Origin: Amycolatopsis rubida
GTDB taxonomy: Bacteria; Actinomycetota; Actinomycetes; Mycobacteriales; Pseudonocardiaceae
Assembly (NCBI RefSeq): GCF_900115345.1
Contig: NZ_FOWC01000008.1
Coordinates: 62,001 to 126,000, forward strand
Direction of reading: 5' to 3'
Length of the DNA: 64,000 nucleotides
A program made the translations under genes and the position numbers. The notes below the pieces were generated by a model. The model was not told where the DNA came from and searched no databases. It saw only the letters and a list, made by a program, of their open reading frames with translations. This document shows positions 9,494 through 18,361 of the stretch, piece by piece. Numbering within the stretch: the stretch's first letter is position 1; each line of letters opens with the position of its first letter.

Positions 9494-10024
9494 ATGTCCG
9501 AACCACGCTGGCTGACCGACGACGAGCAGCGGACCTGGCGCGCTTACGCCCAGGCCAGCTCGCTGCTGCACGCCCACCTCGAAGGACAGCTGCAGCACGA
9601 GTCGGGCATGCCGCACACGTACTACGAGGTGCTCGTCTCGCTGTCGGAGGCCGAAGGCAGGCGGCTGCGGATGAGCGAGCTCGCGTCCGTGCGCGGGTCG
9701 TCGCGCAGCAGGCTGTCGCACGCGGTGGCGCGGCTGGAGGCGAAGGGCTGGGTCCAGCGCGAGTCGTGCCCCACGGACAAGCGCGGGTCCTGGGCGGTGC
9801 TCACCGACACCGGGTTCGCCGCGCTGGAGGAAGCCGCGCCCGGGCACGTCGAGGCGGTCCGCGAGACGCTGTTCGACCAGCTGAGCGCCGAGCAGGTGCG
9901 CCAGCTGGGCGAGATTTCCGAGGCGATCCTGGCCGGGCTGCGGCCCAAATGCCAGGCCGTCCGGGAGGCCGAGGAGGCGGCGGAATTCGCCGCGCCGGTC
10001 GCCGAACTGCCGAAATCCGGCTGA
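9494..10024 (+). CDS. MarR-family transcriptional regulator
   Basis: A 176-residue winged-helix DNA-binding protein. The recognition region is RMSELASVRGSSRSRLSHAVARLEAKGWVQRE, followed by the wing (DKRGSWAVLTDTGFAALEEA), then a helical dimerisation tail. The upstream in-frame TTG at 9464 is rejected because it would start inside the TTGAGTGCTCAA palindrome; the ATG at 9494 leaves that palindrome as operator and TATGAT as -10 of a leaderless mRNA. It sits inside the thrS-pimA housekeeping run without an obvious target gene, so autoregulation is the only target I can propose. Confidence 0.88.
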   Translation: MSEPRWLTDDEQRTWRAYAQASSLLHAHLEGQLQHESGMPHTYYEVLVSLSEAEGRRLRMSELASVRGSSRSRLSHAVARLEAKGWVQRESCPTDKRGSWAVLTDTGFAALEEAAPGHVEAVRETLFDQLSAEQVRQLGEISEAILAGLRPKCQAVREAEEAAEFAAPVAELPKSG

Positions 10025-10124
10025 CGTTCCGGCGGGTCGCGGGCGGGCGGGTCCGGTTCGGACAGCGGGGTCGATAGGCTTTCGTCGCCCACCCGCCCCC
10101 GAATCAGGTGCACAGACGAGGAAG

Positions 10125-10772
10125 ATGCTCAACATTTTCGCCCGTGCCTCGGTCTCCCGTGTGACGGACCCGATCGGCGCCGCCCTGGTCCGCGCCGGAC
10201 TGACCCCGAACGCGATGACCGTGCTCGGCACCGCGGGCGCCGTCGCGTGCGCGCTGGCGTTCTTCCCGCAGGGGATGCTGCTGTGGGGCACGTTCACCGT
10301 GTGGGGCTTCGCCATGCTCGACCTGCTCGACGGCGCGATGGCCCGCGCCCGCGGCTACGGCACGCCCTTCGGCGCGGTGCTCGACGCGACCTGCGACCGG
10401 CTGGTCGACGGCGCGCTGTTCGCGGCGATCGCGTGGTGGTGCTTCGTGCAGGACCACAACAACCGGGCCGCGGCCGCCGCGTTGATCTGCCTCGTGCTGG
10501 CCCAGGTCATTTCCTATGTGAAGGCGCGCGCCGAAGCCTCCGGCCTCGAAGCCGACGGCGGGCTGGTGGAACGCGCGGAGCGGCTCATCATCGCCCTCGT
10601 CGGCACCGGGCTGCACGGCTTGGGCGTGCCCTACACCGTCGAGATCGCGCTGTGGCTGCTCGCCGTGCTGTCGGTGGTCACGCTGCTGCAGCGGACGGCG
10701 GCGGTGGCGAGCGCGGCACGGGCGGCCGCGGCGGAACAGGCCGACTCACCGGCAGGCGGGGCGCAACCGTGA
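10125..10772 (+). CDS. pgsA: Phosphatidylinositol-phosphate synthase (CDP-alcohol phosphatidyltransferase)
   Basis: A 215-residue membrane enzyme that joins CDP-diacylglycerol and inositol-1-phosphate to make phosphatidylinositol phosphate, the lipid base of PIMs, LM and LAM. The CDP-alcohol phosphotransferase signature (DLLDGAMAR, then G...LDATCDR, about residues 65-90) is complete. About six hydrophobic helices surround it. It overlaps the following PIM acyltransferase by 4 bp (GTGA) and stands next to pimA, which supports PI-phosphate synthase rather than phosphatidylglycerol-phosphate synthase. Confidence 0.93.
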   Translation: MLNIFARASVSRVTDPIGAALVRAGLTPNAMTVLGTAGAVACALAFFPQGMLLWGTFTVWGFAMLDLLDGAMARARGYGTPFGAVLDATCDRLVDGALFAAIAWWCFVQDHNNRAAAAALICLVLAQVISYVKARAEASGLEADGGLVERAERLIIALVGTGLHGLGVPYTVEIALWLLAVLSVVTLLQRTAAVASAARAAAAEQADSPAGGAQP

Positions 10773-11671
10773 GCACACTGTCCCAGCGGCTCAGCGAGTT
10801 CGGCTACGCGACGGGCTGGCGGCTCGTCCGGCGGCTGCCGCGGTCGTTCGGGTCGGCGCTGTTCGCCTTCGGCGCCGACATGGCCGCGCGGCGGGGCGGC
10901 GGGGGAGTGCGGCAGCTGCGCGCCAATCTCGCCCGCGTCGTGCCGCAGGCAGGCGAAGCGGAGCTGGACGAGCTGGTCCGGCGCGCGATGCGGTCGTACG
11001 CGCGGTACTGGTTCGAGACGTTCCGGCTTCCGGCGATGGACCACGCGGCGGTCGCGAAGCGGGTGACGGTGACCGGCGCGGAGAACATCGACGCCGCGCT
11101 CGCCGAGGGCAACGGCGCGGTGATGACGCTGCCGCACAGCGGGAACTGGGACATCGCGGGAGTCTGGCTCGCCAGTTACGCGGGCACCTTCACCACGGTC
11201 GCGGAACGGCTCAAACCCGAATCGCTGTACCGCCGGTTCGTGTCGTTCCGGGAATCGCTCGGCTTCGAGATCGTGCCGCTGACCGGCGACAGCGCGGCGA
11301 TGCGGCTGCTGCTGCGGCGGCTGCGCGAGAACAAGGTGGTGGTCCTGCTGGGGGACCGGGACCTGACCTCGTCCGGGATCCCGGTGCGCTTCTTCGGCGA
11401 GCAGACGCACCTGCCGCCCGGTCCCGCGCGGCTCGCCGCCACCACCGGCGCCGCGCTGCTGCCGACCGGCTGCTGGTTCACCGAGGACGGCTGGGAGATC
11501 CGGATCCATCCGCGCATCCGCGTCACGCAGCGGGCCGAGGTGCCCGCGGCGACGCAGGCGCTGGCCGACGTGTTCGCCGGCGACATCGCCGCGCATCCGG
11601 CCGACTGGCACATGCTGCAGCCGTTCTGGCCCGCCGATTCCGCGGCGACGGCGCTGGAAGAAGCGAGCTGA
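10769..11671 (+). CDS. Phosphatidylinositol mannoside acyltransferase (PatA-like)
   Basis: A 300-residue HtrB/LpxL-fold acyltransferase. The mycobacterial counterpart (PatA) acylates the mannose placed by PimA on phosphatidylinositol. The catalytic HxxxxD/E motif appears as PHSGNWDIAG at about residue 117. The conserved substrate block VVLLGDRDLTSSGIPVRFFGEQTHLPPGPARLA follows at about 190-220. The GTG start overlaps the pgsA stop, and pimA starts 4 bp after its own stop, so the three genes form one tight PIM operon working at the cytoplasmic membrane face. Confidence 0.93.
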   Translation: MSTLSQRLSEFGYATGWRLVRRLPRSFGSALFAFGADMAARRGGGGVRQLRANLARVVPQAGEAELDELVRRAMRSYARYWFETFRLPAMDHAAVAKRVTVTGAENIDAALAEGNGAVMTLPHSGNWDIAGVWLASYAGTFTTVAERLKPESLYRRFVSFRESLGFEIVPLTGDSAAMRLLLRRLRENKVVVLLGDRDLTSSGIPVRFFGEQTHLPPGPARLAATTGAALLPTGCWFTEDGWEIRIHPRIRVTQRAEVPAATQALADVFAGDIAAHPADWHMLQPFWPADSAATALEEAS

Positions 11672-11675
11672 CCCG

Positions 11676-12824
11676 GTGGCGCGCGGGTTGAAGATCGGGA
11701 TCGTGTGCCCGTACTCGTTCGACGTTCCCGGCGGGGTCCAGGGGCACGTGAGCGATCTGGCCCGGGCGCTGATCGAGCGCGGGCACCGGGTGTCGGTGCT
11801 GGCTCCGGCGGACGAGGACGCGCGGCTGCCGGATTTCGTGCACCCGGCGGGCAAGGCGCTCGGGATTCCGTACAACGGCTCGGTCGCGCGGCTGCAGTTC
11901 GGGCCGGTCTCCTACGCCAGGGTGCGGCGGTGGATCCGGGACAACGGCTTCGACGTGCTGCACCTGCACGAGCCTGCCGCGCCGAGCCTGTCGCTGCTGG
12001 CGCTGAAGGTCGCGGACGGGCCGATCGTGGCCACCTTCCACACCGCGACGACGCGCTCGCGGACGCTGGCGGCGTTCCAGCCGGTGCTGCGTCCGCTGCT
12101 GGAGAAGATCACCGCCCGGATCGCGGTGTCGGCGCTGGCCCGGCGGGTGCAGGTGGAGCACGCGGGCGGTGACGCGGTCGAGATCCCGAACGGCGTGGAC
12201 GTCGAGTTCTTTTCCCGTGCGCTGCCGCTGGAGGGCTATCCGCGCGCGGGCGGGACGATCGGGTTCGTCGGGCGGTTCACCGAGCCGCGCAAGGGCATGG
12301 ACGTGCTGCTGGAGGCCGCGCGGCGGCTGCTCCCGGAGTTCGGGGACCTGCGGCTGCTCGTGGTCGGCCGAGGCGAACCGGACCAGCTGCGTCGGATGGC
12401 CGGGCCGAAGCTGTGGCCGCACATCGACCTGCTGGGCCAGGTCGACGACGAGACGAAGGCGCGTGCGCTGCGCAGCGTCGACGTCTACTGCGCGCCCAAC
12501 ACCGGCGGCGAGAGCTTCGGGATGATCCTCACCGAGGCGATGGCGGCGGGCACACCGGTGCTGGCCAGCGGCCTCGACTCGTTCCGCCGCGTCCTCGACG
12601 ACGGCCGCGCCGGAATGCTCACCACGACCGGTGACCCGTCCTCCCTGGCTGACGGCCTGCGCGAACTTCTGGGCGACCCGGCGCACCGGGCGTCGCTCGC
12701 CGCCGCGGCAGGCGAGCGGGTGACGGCGTACGACTGGGCGGTCGTGGTGACCCAGGTGCTGCGGGTGTACGAAACGGCCATCGCGGCGGATCCCCGGCTG
12801 GTCGCGGCGGGGGAGCTGGCGTGA
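11676..12824 (+). CDS. pimA: Phosphatidyl-myo-inositol alpha-mannosyltransferase
   Basis: A 382-residue GT4/GT-B glycosyltransferase that transfers mannose from GDP-mannose to the inositol 2-position of phosphatidylinositol, the first step of PIM synthesis. The N-terminal domain starts with KIGIVCPYSFDVPGGVQGHV. The C-terminal nucleotide-binding domain shows IGFVGRFTEPRKGMDVLLEA and the ESFGMILTEAMAAGTPVLAS EX7E motif. Length and neighbours agree with PimA. The GTG start lies 4 bases after the acyltransferase stop. Confidence 0.95.
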   Translation: MARGLKIGIVCPYSFDVPGGVQGHVSDLARALIERGHRVSVLAPADEDARLPDFVHPAGKALGIPYNGSVARLQFGPVSYARVRRWIRDNGFDVLHLHEPAAPSLSLLALKVADGPIVATFHTATTRSRTLAAFQPVLRPLLEKITARIAVSALARRVQVEHAGGDAVEIPNGVDVEFFSRALPLEGYPRAGGTIGFVGRFTEPRKGMDVLLEAARRLLPEFGDLRLLVVGRGEPDQLRRMAGPKLWPHIDLLGQVDDETKARALRSVDVYCAPNTGGESFGMILTEAMAAGTPVLASGLDSFRRVLDDGRAGMLTTTGDPSSLADGLRELLGDPAHRASLAAAAGERVTAYDWAVVVTQVLRVYETAIAADPRLVAAGELA

Positions 12825-13306
12825 CGGTGCTGGTGTGGCTGCTCGTGGCGGCGGCCGCGATCGTGGTGCTCGGCGGGCTGTTCCTGGTCGCCACCGCGAA
12901 CCGCCTCGACCGCCTGCACGTCCGGACCGACGCGGGCTGGGCGGCTCTGGAAGCTGCCCTCGCGCGCCGAGCCGTGGTTGCCCGAGCCGTCGCCGCGGTC
13001 CTGCACGATGGTGCGGACCTGCACGCCGCGGCCGCGCGCGCCGAAGCTGCCGCGCGGCCGGACCGTGAGGCCGCGGAGAACGAGCTGACGCTGGTCCTGG
13101 CCCCGATCGACCGGTCCCGGCTGCCGGTCGTGCTCGCCGGGGAACTGACCGACGCCGAACACCGGGTCGTCATCGCCCGTCGCGTGCACAACGACGCTGT
13201 GCGGGACACGCTGGCGCTGCGGCGGCGGCGGAAGGTGCGCTACTTCAAGCTCGCCGGGACCGCGCCGCTGCCGGAGTACTTCGAATTCGCCGAGCCGGAC
13301 CTCTGA
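12821..13306 (+). CDS. LemA-like membrane protein of unknown function
   Basis: A 161-residue protein with one N-terminal transmembrane helix (about residues 3-24) and a soluble helical region, including NRLDRLHVRTDAGWAALEAALARRAVVARAVAA, which resembles LemA-family helices. The C-terminal part (VRYFKLAGTAPLPEYFEFAEP) is like the segment linking such a domain to NUDIX domains in related actinobacterial proteins; mycobacteria have a membrane NUDIX protein at this position. No NUDIX box is present here. It overlaps pimA by 4 bp (GTGA), so it belongs to the PIM operon. Function unknown. Confidence 0.8.
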   Translation: MTVLVWLLVAAAAIVVLGGLFLVATANRLDRLHVRTDAGWAALEAALARRAVVARAVAAVLHDGADLHAAAARAEAAARPDREAAENELTLVLAPIDRSRLPVVLAGELTDAEHRVVIARRVHNDAVRDTLALRRRRKVRYFKLAGTAPLPEYFEFAEPDL

Positions 13307-13321
13307 GGCAGACTGAGCAGC

Positions 13322-13834
13322 ATGACGACCGAACCCGATGCCTGCGCCGTCGCACACGGCGAGGTCGAAGAGCCGCCCGCGGAACGGACCCTGGTGGCCG
13401 TGTTCGCCTCGCCGGTGGCCCGGTACCTGCTGCGCTACGCGGCCGATCTGGGCTACCGTGCCGTGCTGTTCGAGCCGGACGAAGCGCGGGCCAGCGATGC
13501 GCCTGACGGCGTCGAAGTCCGCACCACCGCGCCGGCTCCGGGAGCGGACGCGGACGTCGTGGTGACCGACCACCACCGGCCGGAACTCGGGACGGTCCTG
13601 CGGGCCGCACTGGCGACGCCCACGCGGTGGGTGGGCGTGCTGGGCAACCCGCGGCATCCGGGGCCGCACGGGGAAGCCCTGCGGGGGCTGGGCGTTTCGG
13701 AACCGGACATCGCCAGGGTGCACCGGCCGGTCGGGCTGAACATCGGCTCGCGCACCCCGGCGGAAATCGCGATCGCGACGCTGGCCGGGCTGGTGGCGGA
13801 CCGCAACGGGCGACCGGGCGGCTTCGAGTTCTGA
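13322..13834 (+). CDS. XdhC/CoxI-family Rossmann protein
   Basis: A 170-residue protein matching the C-terminal (Rossmann) half of XdhC, the maturation factor that helps load sulfurated molybdenum cofactor into xanthine dehydrogenase-type enzymes. Clear family blocks are VVVTDHHRPELGTVLRAALAT, WVGVLGNPRHPG and the C-terminal RPVGLNIGSRTPAEIAIATLAGLVA. The N-terminal XdhC domain with its usual Cys is absent, so this is a short form. No molybdenum hydroxylase gene is nearby. It starts 15 bp after the LemA-like gene and may be the last gene of the operon. Confidence 0.8.
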   Translation: MTTEPDACAVAHGEVEEPPAERTLVAVFASPVARYLLRYAADLGYRAVLFEPDEARASDAPDGVEVRTTAPAPGADADVVVTDHHRPELGTVLRAALATPTRWVGVLGNPRHPGPHGEALRGLGVSEPDIARVHRPVGLNIGSRTPAEIAIATLAGLVADRNGRPGGFEF

Positions 13835-13857
13835 CCGCCGCGCCCACCGAGGTTCGG

Positions 13858-14053
13858 CCGTGAGGGGAGCTCTGAGGGACTCAGAGTCTCTCAGAGAGTG
13901 TTTCGAAACCCGCGTGGTCAGTCGCTGAATCCGTGTGTTACACGGCAGCTTGCACACAACCGCCCGATAAACGCCACGCCGCCCCGGTATCACAGCTAAC
14001 GCCCGACCACGCCACCGGGTTTCGAAACACCCCTCTCCGGGTTCCCCTCACGG
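13858..14053. repeat. Nested long inverted repeats between convergent genes
   Basis: The outer arms CCGTGAGGGGA (13858-13868) and TCCCCTCACGG (14043-14053) and the inner arms TGTTTCGAAACCCG (13899-13912) and CGGGTTTCGAAACA (14016-14029) are perfect. Within the left arm CTCTGAG-GGA-CTCAGAG is a small hairpin, and CCGTGT-GTT-ACACGG (13931-13945) lies in the middle. The region separates the XdhC-like gene from the convergent EF-G-like gene. It may be two facing terminators or a small MITE-like element. Confidence 0.6.
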
Positions 14054-14065
14054 ATTTCGCCCGGG

Positions 14066-16177
14066 TCAGGTCGGGACCGCCGCCCCCTCCGGCATCGGCT
14101 CGAACCGGGCGTGCCGCCGCGTGAACGTCGCCGTCCCCGAGGTCAGCGAGCGCAGGTCCACCGCGTACCGCAGCAGTTCCGCCGCGGGCACCTCGGCGTG
14201 CACCACGGCGTGCCCGCCCTCGCTGGATTCCGTGCCCAGCACCCGGCCGCGGCGGGAGGACAGGTCGCCCAGCACCGTGCCCAGGTGTTCGTCCGGCAGG
14301 CTCACCTCGACCGTGTCCAGCGGTTCCAGCAGCGAGATCCGGCTGGCCGCCGCGGCTTCCCGCAGGGCCAGCGCGCCCGCGGTCTGGAACGCCGCGTCCG
14401 ACGAGTCGACGCTGTGCGCCTTCCCGTCGGTCAGGGTCACGCGCACGTCCACCACCGGACAGCCGTCCTGGACGCCGCGTTGCAGTTGCGCTCGCACGCC
14501 CTTCTCGACGCTCGGGATGAACTGGTGCGGCACCGCACCGCCGACCACCTTGTCCACGAACTCGAACCCGCCGCCGCGCGGCAGCGGCTCGACCTCGATG
14601 TCGCACACCGCGAACTGCCCGTGCCCGCCGGACTGCTTCACGTGCCGTCCGTGGCCGCGGGCGGGTTTCGCGAACGTGGAACGCAGGCTGATCCGCACCG
14701 GCTCGGTGCCGACGTCCGCACCGCCCGCGCGCAGCCGCGACAGGACGACCTCGGAATGCGCCTCGCCCATGCACCACAGCACCAGCTGCCCGGTTTCCGC
14801 GTTGCGTTCCAAGCGCAGGGTCGGGTCGCCCGCGACGAGCCGGGACAGGTTGCGGGACAACGTGTCCTCGTCGCTGCGGGACTTCGCGACGACGGCGACC
14901 GGCAGCAGCGGTTCGGGCATCCGCCACGGCTTGATCAGCAGCGGATCGTCCGGCGACGACACCGTGTCGCCGGTTTCGGCGGAACCCACTTTGGTGAGCG
15001 CGCACAGATCGCCCGCGACGCAGAACGGCACCTCGCGCAGGTTCGCGCCGAGCGGCGAGTAGAGGTGGGCGACGCGTTCGTCGGCGTCGTGGTCTTCGTG
15101 GCCGCGTTCGGCGAGGCCGTGGCCGGAGACGTGCACCGAATTCTCGGGCCGCAGGGTCCCGGAAAACACCCGGACGAGCGAAACTCGTCCCACATACGAA
15201 TCGACCGCGGTGCGCACGACCTCGGCGGCGAGCGGCCCGTCCGGATCGGCCGACAGCGCGGTGTGCTCGGCGCCGTCGGGGCTGGTCACGCCGGGCGGGG
15301 TGTGCTCCAGCGGCGAGGGGAAGGCCCGCACGATGCCGTCGAGCACCTCGGCGAGCCCGATTCCGCTGGTCGCGCACACCGGGATGACCGGGTGGAACGA
15401 ACCGCGCGCGACGGCCGTTTCGAGATCGGCGATCAGCACGTCCTCGGCGATCTCCTCGCCGCCGAGGTAGCGGTCCATGAGGGTCTCGTCCTCGCTCTCG
15501 GCGATGATGCCCTCGATCAGCTCGTTGCGGGCGGCGGCGAACTCCTCGGCCACGGCCGGGCCCGCGTCGCCCACGCGCGGCGGGTAGCCGGCGGAATAGT
15601 CGTAGCGGCGCTGGGTGACGAGCCCGGCCAGGCCGTCCGGCACGGGAAGGTACAGCGGCAGCACGCCCGCGCCGAAGGCGGCTTGGCAGGCGGCGATCTC
15701 GGCGAGCGCGTCGGCGCGATGGTGGTCGAGCCGCGACACGACGACGGCGCGCGGCATGCCCACCGACGCGCACTCTTCCCACACGGCGACGGTGGCGGCG
15801 TCCACGCCCTCGGCGGCGCAGACCACGAAGAGCGCGGCGTCCGCGGCCCGCAGCCCGGCGCGCAGTTCGCCCACGAAATCGGCGTATCCCGGGGTGTCGA
15901 TGAGATTGATTTTGTGCCCGGCGTGCAGCACCGGGGCGACCGAAAGCCCGACCGAGCGCTGCTGGCGCACCGCCGCGGGGTCGTGGTCGCACACCGTGGT
16001 GCCCTCCACGACCGAACCGGCGCGCGGCACCGTGCCGGACGCGGCGAGCAAAGCCTCGGTGAGCGTGGTCTTCCCGGAACCGGAAGGCCCGACGAGGACG
16101 ACGTTGCGCACCTTGGCGGGGTCGGCCACAGCGACGGCGGCCCCAGGGTCGGTACTCCTGTTCTGCTTGTCGGCCAT
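14066..16177 (-). CDS. Elongation factor G-like GTPase (EF-G2 type)
   Basis: A 703-residue translational GTPase of the EF-G-like class found beside true EF-G in actinobacteria. The P-loop GPSGSGKTTLTEALL is at about residue 31, the G3 motif DTPGYADFVGELRAGLRAADAA at about 93, and the G4 position reads SRLDHHRAD instead of NKxD. Domains II-V follow, ending with PAAELLRYAVDLRSLTSGTATFTRRHARFEPMP as in EF-G domain V. The ATG is preceded by GAGGAGG. The longer open frame running into the protease gene is an antisense shadow. Canonical translocation is unlikely to be its role; related proteins are of unclear function. Confidence 0.88.
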   Translation of the reverse strand: MADKQNRSTDPGAAVAVADPAKVRNVVLVGPSGSGKTTLTEALLAASGTVPRAGSVVEGTTVCDHDPAAVRQQRSVGLSVAPVLHAGHKINLIDTPGYADFVGELRAGLRAADAALFVVCAAEGVDAATVAVWEECASVGMPRAVVVSRLDHHRADALAEIAACQAAFGAGVLPLYLPVPDGLAGLVTQRRYDYSAGYPPRVGDAGPAVAEEFAAARNELIEGIIAESEDETLMDRYLGGEEIAEDVLIADLETAVARGSFHPVIPVCATSGIGLAEVLDGIVRAFPSPLEHTPPGVTSPDGAEHTALSADPDGPLAAEVVRTAVDSYVGRVSLVRVFSGTLRPENSVHVSGHGLAERGHEDHDADERVAHLYSPLGANLREVPFCVAGDLCALTKVGSAETGDTVSSPDDPLLIKPWRMPEPLLPVAVVAKSRSDEDTLSRNLSRLVAGDPTLRLERNAETGQLVLWCMGEAHSEVVLSRLRAGGADVGTEPVRISLRSTFAKPARGHGRHVKQSGGHGQFAVCDIEVEPLPRGGGFEFVDKVVGGAVPHQFIPSVEKGVRAQLQRGVQDGCPVVDVRVTLTDGKAHSVDSSDAAFQTAGALALREAAAASRISLLEPLDTVEVSLPDEHLGTVLGDLSSRRGRVLGTESSEGGHAVVHAEVPAAELLRYAVDLRSLTSGTATFTRRHARFEPMPEGAAVPT

Positions 16178-16621
16178 GACGGCCTCCTCAGCGACGGCGG
16201 ATGGTGCGACTGTGTCCCCGATCACACACCCGGGACCCGCCGGGAAGCAAGGCGATCGGCTCGGGACCAGCCGTTCGCTCAGCGCGGGGTCCCGGCGGCC
16301 CGGACCGGCCGATTCCACCGCGGACAGCTGTATTCGCACTTTCCACAAAGGATTCGATGGCGCATTCCCGCCGGATTCATCCGGAACGCCGGACTGCTGC
16401 CGAGGTGGGCGAGTGGCGATTCTTGGGCGGAAAGAGGAATTTCCGGAAATCGTGCACCGAGAATCGGGACGGAGGCGCCGAAGTTGACAACTTAGCGACC
16501 TTCGTCGGTTGTCCGGAGTGGGAAAAAACCCGACTCTTGGCGAGGTTCGATCCCATTCCACTTCCGAATCCGGCCCCCACCCCCGGGTCTGATCCGGCCT
16601 GTCCGGAGGAGAACACCGCCG
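16178..16621. promoter_or_regulatory. Divergent promoter region, EF-G-like / M4 protease
   Basis: A 444-bp region between two divergent starts. It holds AAGTTG-A-CAACTT, a perfect 13-bp palindrome at 16481-16493, which also contains a TTGACA -35 hexamer (16484-16489) pointing toward the protease. The palindrome-promoter overlap suggests repression of the protease gene. The rest has no supported gene. Confidence 0.5.
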
Positions 16622-18214
16622 ATGAAATCGCGCCGACCGCTCGTGCTGCTCGCAGCCGGGGTCCTGGCCGGGGCCGTCACCACGGCCACCGCCGCCCACG
16701 CGCAACCGCTCGAACCGCAGAGCCCGCAGGCCGCCGAAGCCATGGCGGCCACCGCCGCGCAGGAGCTGGTCGCCTCCCGGCCCGCCGCGCTGCACGCAGG
16801 CAAGGACGACGTTTTCCAGCAGCACAAGGTGATCTCCTCGACCAACGGCCTGAAGTACGTGCCCTACGACCGCTCGTACCATGGCCTGCCGGTCATCGGC
16901 GGCGACTTCGTCGTGGCCACGAACTCCGCCGGGCAGGTGCTCGCCACCTCGGTCGCGCAGACCGCCGCGATCGACCTGCCCAGCACGTCGCCGAAGCTGA
17001 CCGCCAAGCAGGCCGAAGCGATCGCCCGCACCCAAGTGCCCACTGTGGACAGCGTGCGGCCCGCGACGCTCGCCGCTTACGCTTTGGGCAGCCCGAAACT
17101 CGCCTGGACGACCCGGGTGAGCGGGCGGAACGCCGAGGGGCCGAGCAAGCTGGACGTCGTCGTCGACGCGACGACCGGGAAGATCCTGCACACGCAGGAG
17201 CACGTGGCCTACGGCGACGCGCAGGGCGTGTGGAACGGCCCGGAGCCGCTGCACCTCGACACGTCCTCGGACGGCGCGGGCGGTTACTCGATGACCGATC
17301 CGGCCATCGCGAACCTCAGCTGCCAGGACGCCGACACCCAGCAGACCTTCACCAAGCCGACCGACAGCTGGGGCAACGGCGACGAGACCGACCGGGAAAC
17401 CGGCTGCGCCGACGCCCTCTACAGCATCCAGCAAGAGAACAAGATGCTGACGCAATGGCTGGGCCGCAACAGCTTCGACGGCAACGGCGGCGCCTGGCCG
17501 ATCCGCGTCGGCCTCAACGAGCAGAACGCCTACTACGACGGCACCCAGGTCCAGATCGGGAGCAACACCGCGGGCCAGTGGATCGGCTCGCTCGACGTGG
17601 TCGGCCACGAGTTCGGCCACGGCATCGACGACCACACCCCGGGCAGCATGTCCGGCGCCGGCACCCAGGAATTCGTCGCGGACGTCTACGGCGCCGCGTC
17701 CGAATGGTTCGCCAACGAGCCCGCGCCGTACGCGGTCCCGGACTTCCTGGTCGGCAACCAGGTGAACCTCGTCGGCAGCGGGCCGATCCGCAACATGTAC
17801 GACCCGTCCCAGCTCGGCCACAAGAACTGCTACGACGACTCGATTCCCGGCACCGAGGTGCACGCCGCGGCCGGCCCCGGCAACCACTGGTTCTACCTCC
17901 TCGCCGAGGGGTCGAACCCGGCCAACGGCCAGCCCGCCAGCCCGACGTGCGACAACTCGACGGTGACCGGGCTCGGCGTGCAGACCGCCGTGAAGATCTT
18001 CTACAACGCGATGCTGCTCAAGACCAGCGGCAGCTCCTACCAGAGCTACCGGACCTGGACGCTGACCGCGGCGAAGAGCCTCTTCCCGAACAGCTGCACC
18101 GAGTTCAACTCCGTGAAGGCGGCCTGGGACGCGGTGAGCGTGTCCGCCCAGCCGGACGAGCCGACCTGCGGCGCGGTCGGTGCGGCCAATTCGCACGCAA
18201 TTTCCGCTCGATGA
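16622..18214 (+). CDS. Secreted M4-family (thermolysin-like) zinc metallopeptidase
   Basis: A 530-residue secreted neutral protease. A Sec signal peptide (KSRR plus hydrophobic stretch, cleavage after AHA at about residue 27) is followed by an FTP/PepSY-type propeptide (about 40-195) and the catalytic domain. The zinc motif HEFGH is at about 329-333, the third ligand is the Glu of TQEFVADVYG (about 350), and the active-site His lies in EVHAAAGPGNHWFYLLAEG. The spacing from HExxH to the ligand Glu is about three residues shorter than in thermolysin. GGAGGAG precedes the ATG. No C-terminal accessory domain is present. It probably feeds the cell with peptides and amino acids outside the cell. 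Confidence 0.92.
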   Translation: MKSRRPLVLLAAGVLAGAVTTATAAHAQPLEPQSPQAAEAMAATAAQELVASRPAALHAGKDDVFQQHKVISSTNGLKYVPYDRSYHGLPVIGGDFVVATNSAGQVLATSVAQTAAIDLPSTSPKLTAKQAEAIARTQVPTVDSVRPATLAAYALGSPKLAWTTRVSGRNAEGPSKLDVVVDATTGKILHTQEHVAYGDAQGVWNGPEPLHLDTSSDGAGGYSMTDPAIANLSCQDADTQQTFTKPTDSWGNGDETDRETGCADALYSIQQENKMLTQWLGRNSFDGNGGAWPIRVGLNEQNAYYDGTQVQIGSNTAGQWIGSLDVVGHEFGHGIDDHTPGSMSGAGTQEFVADVYGAASEWFANEPAPYAVPDFLVGNQVNLVGSGPIRNMYDPSQLGHKNCYDDSIPGTEVHAAAGPGNHWFYLLAEGSNPANGQPASPTCDNSTVTGLGVQTAVKIFYNAMLLKTSGSSYQSYRTWTLTAAKSLFPNSCTEFNSVKAAWDAVSVSAQPDEPTCGAVGAANSHAISAR

Positions 18215-18232
18215 GCCAAAGCTGATTTCCCG

Positions 18233-18277
18233 CCGACGGGAGAGGGCGACGAGCACTCGTCTCCCTCTCCCGGTCGG
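18233..18277. terminator. Hairpin terminator between M4 protease and azlD
   Basis: A 16-bp stem with one mismatch (18238-18253 against 18256-18271, loop CA), extendable by CCGAC/GTCGG, is followed on the plus strand by GGTATTTTTCC. It can end transcripts from both convergent genes. Confidence 0.75.
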
Positions 18278-18361
18278 TATTTTTCCTGCCGGAAGACGTG
18301 TCGTTCTTCGATCGCGGAAAATCCCGACCGGGAAATTCGCTGTGCGGTTTTCCCGGAACGG

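Noticed and set aside
16178-18256. Extension of the EF-G-like frame to nearly 1400 codons
   Set aside because: The extension is antisense to the M4 protease; the conserved start and GAGGAGG place the true N-terminus at 16177.
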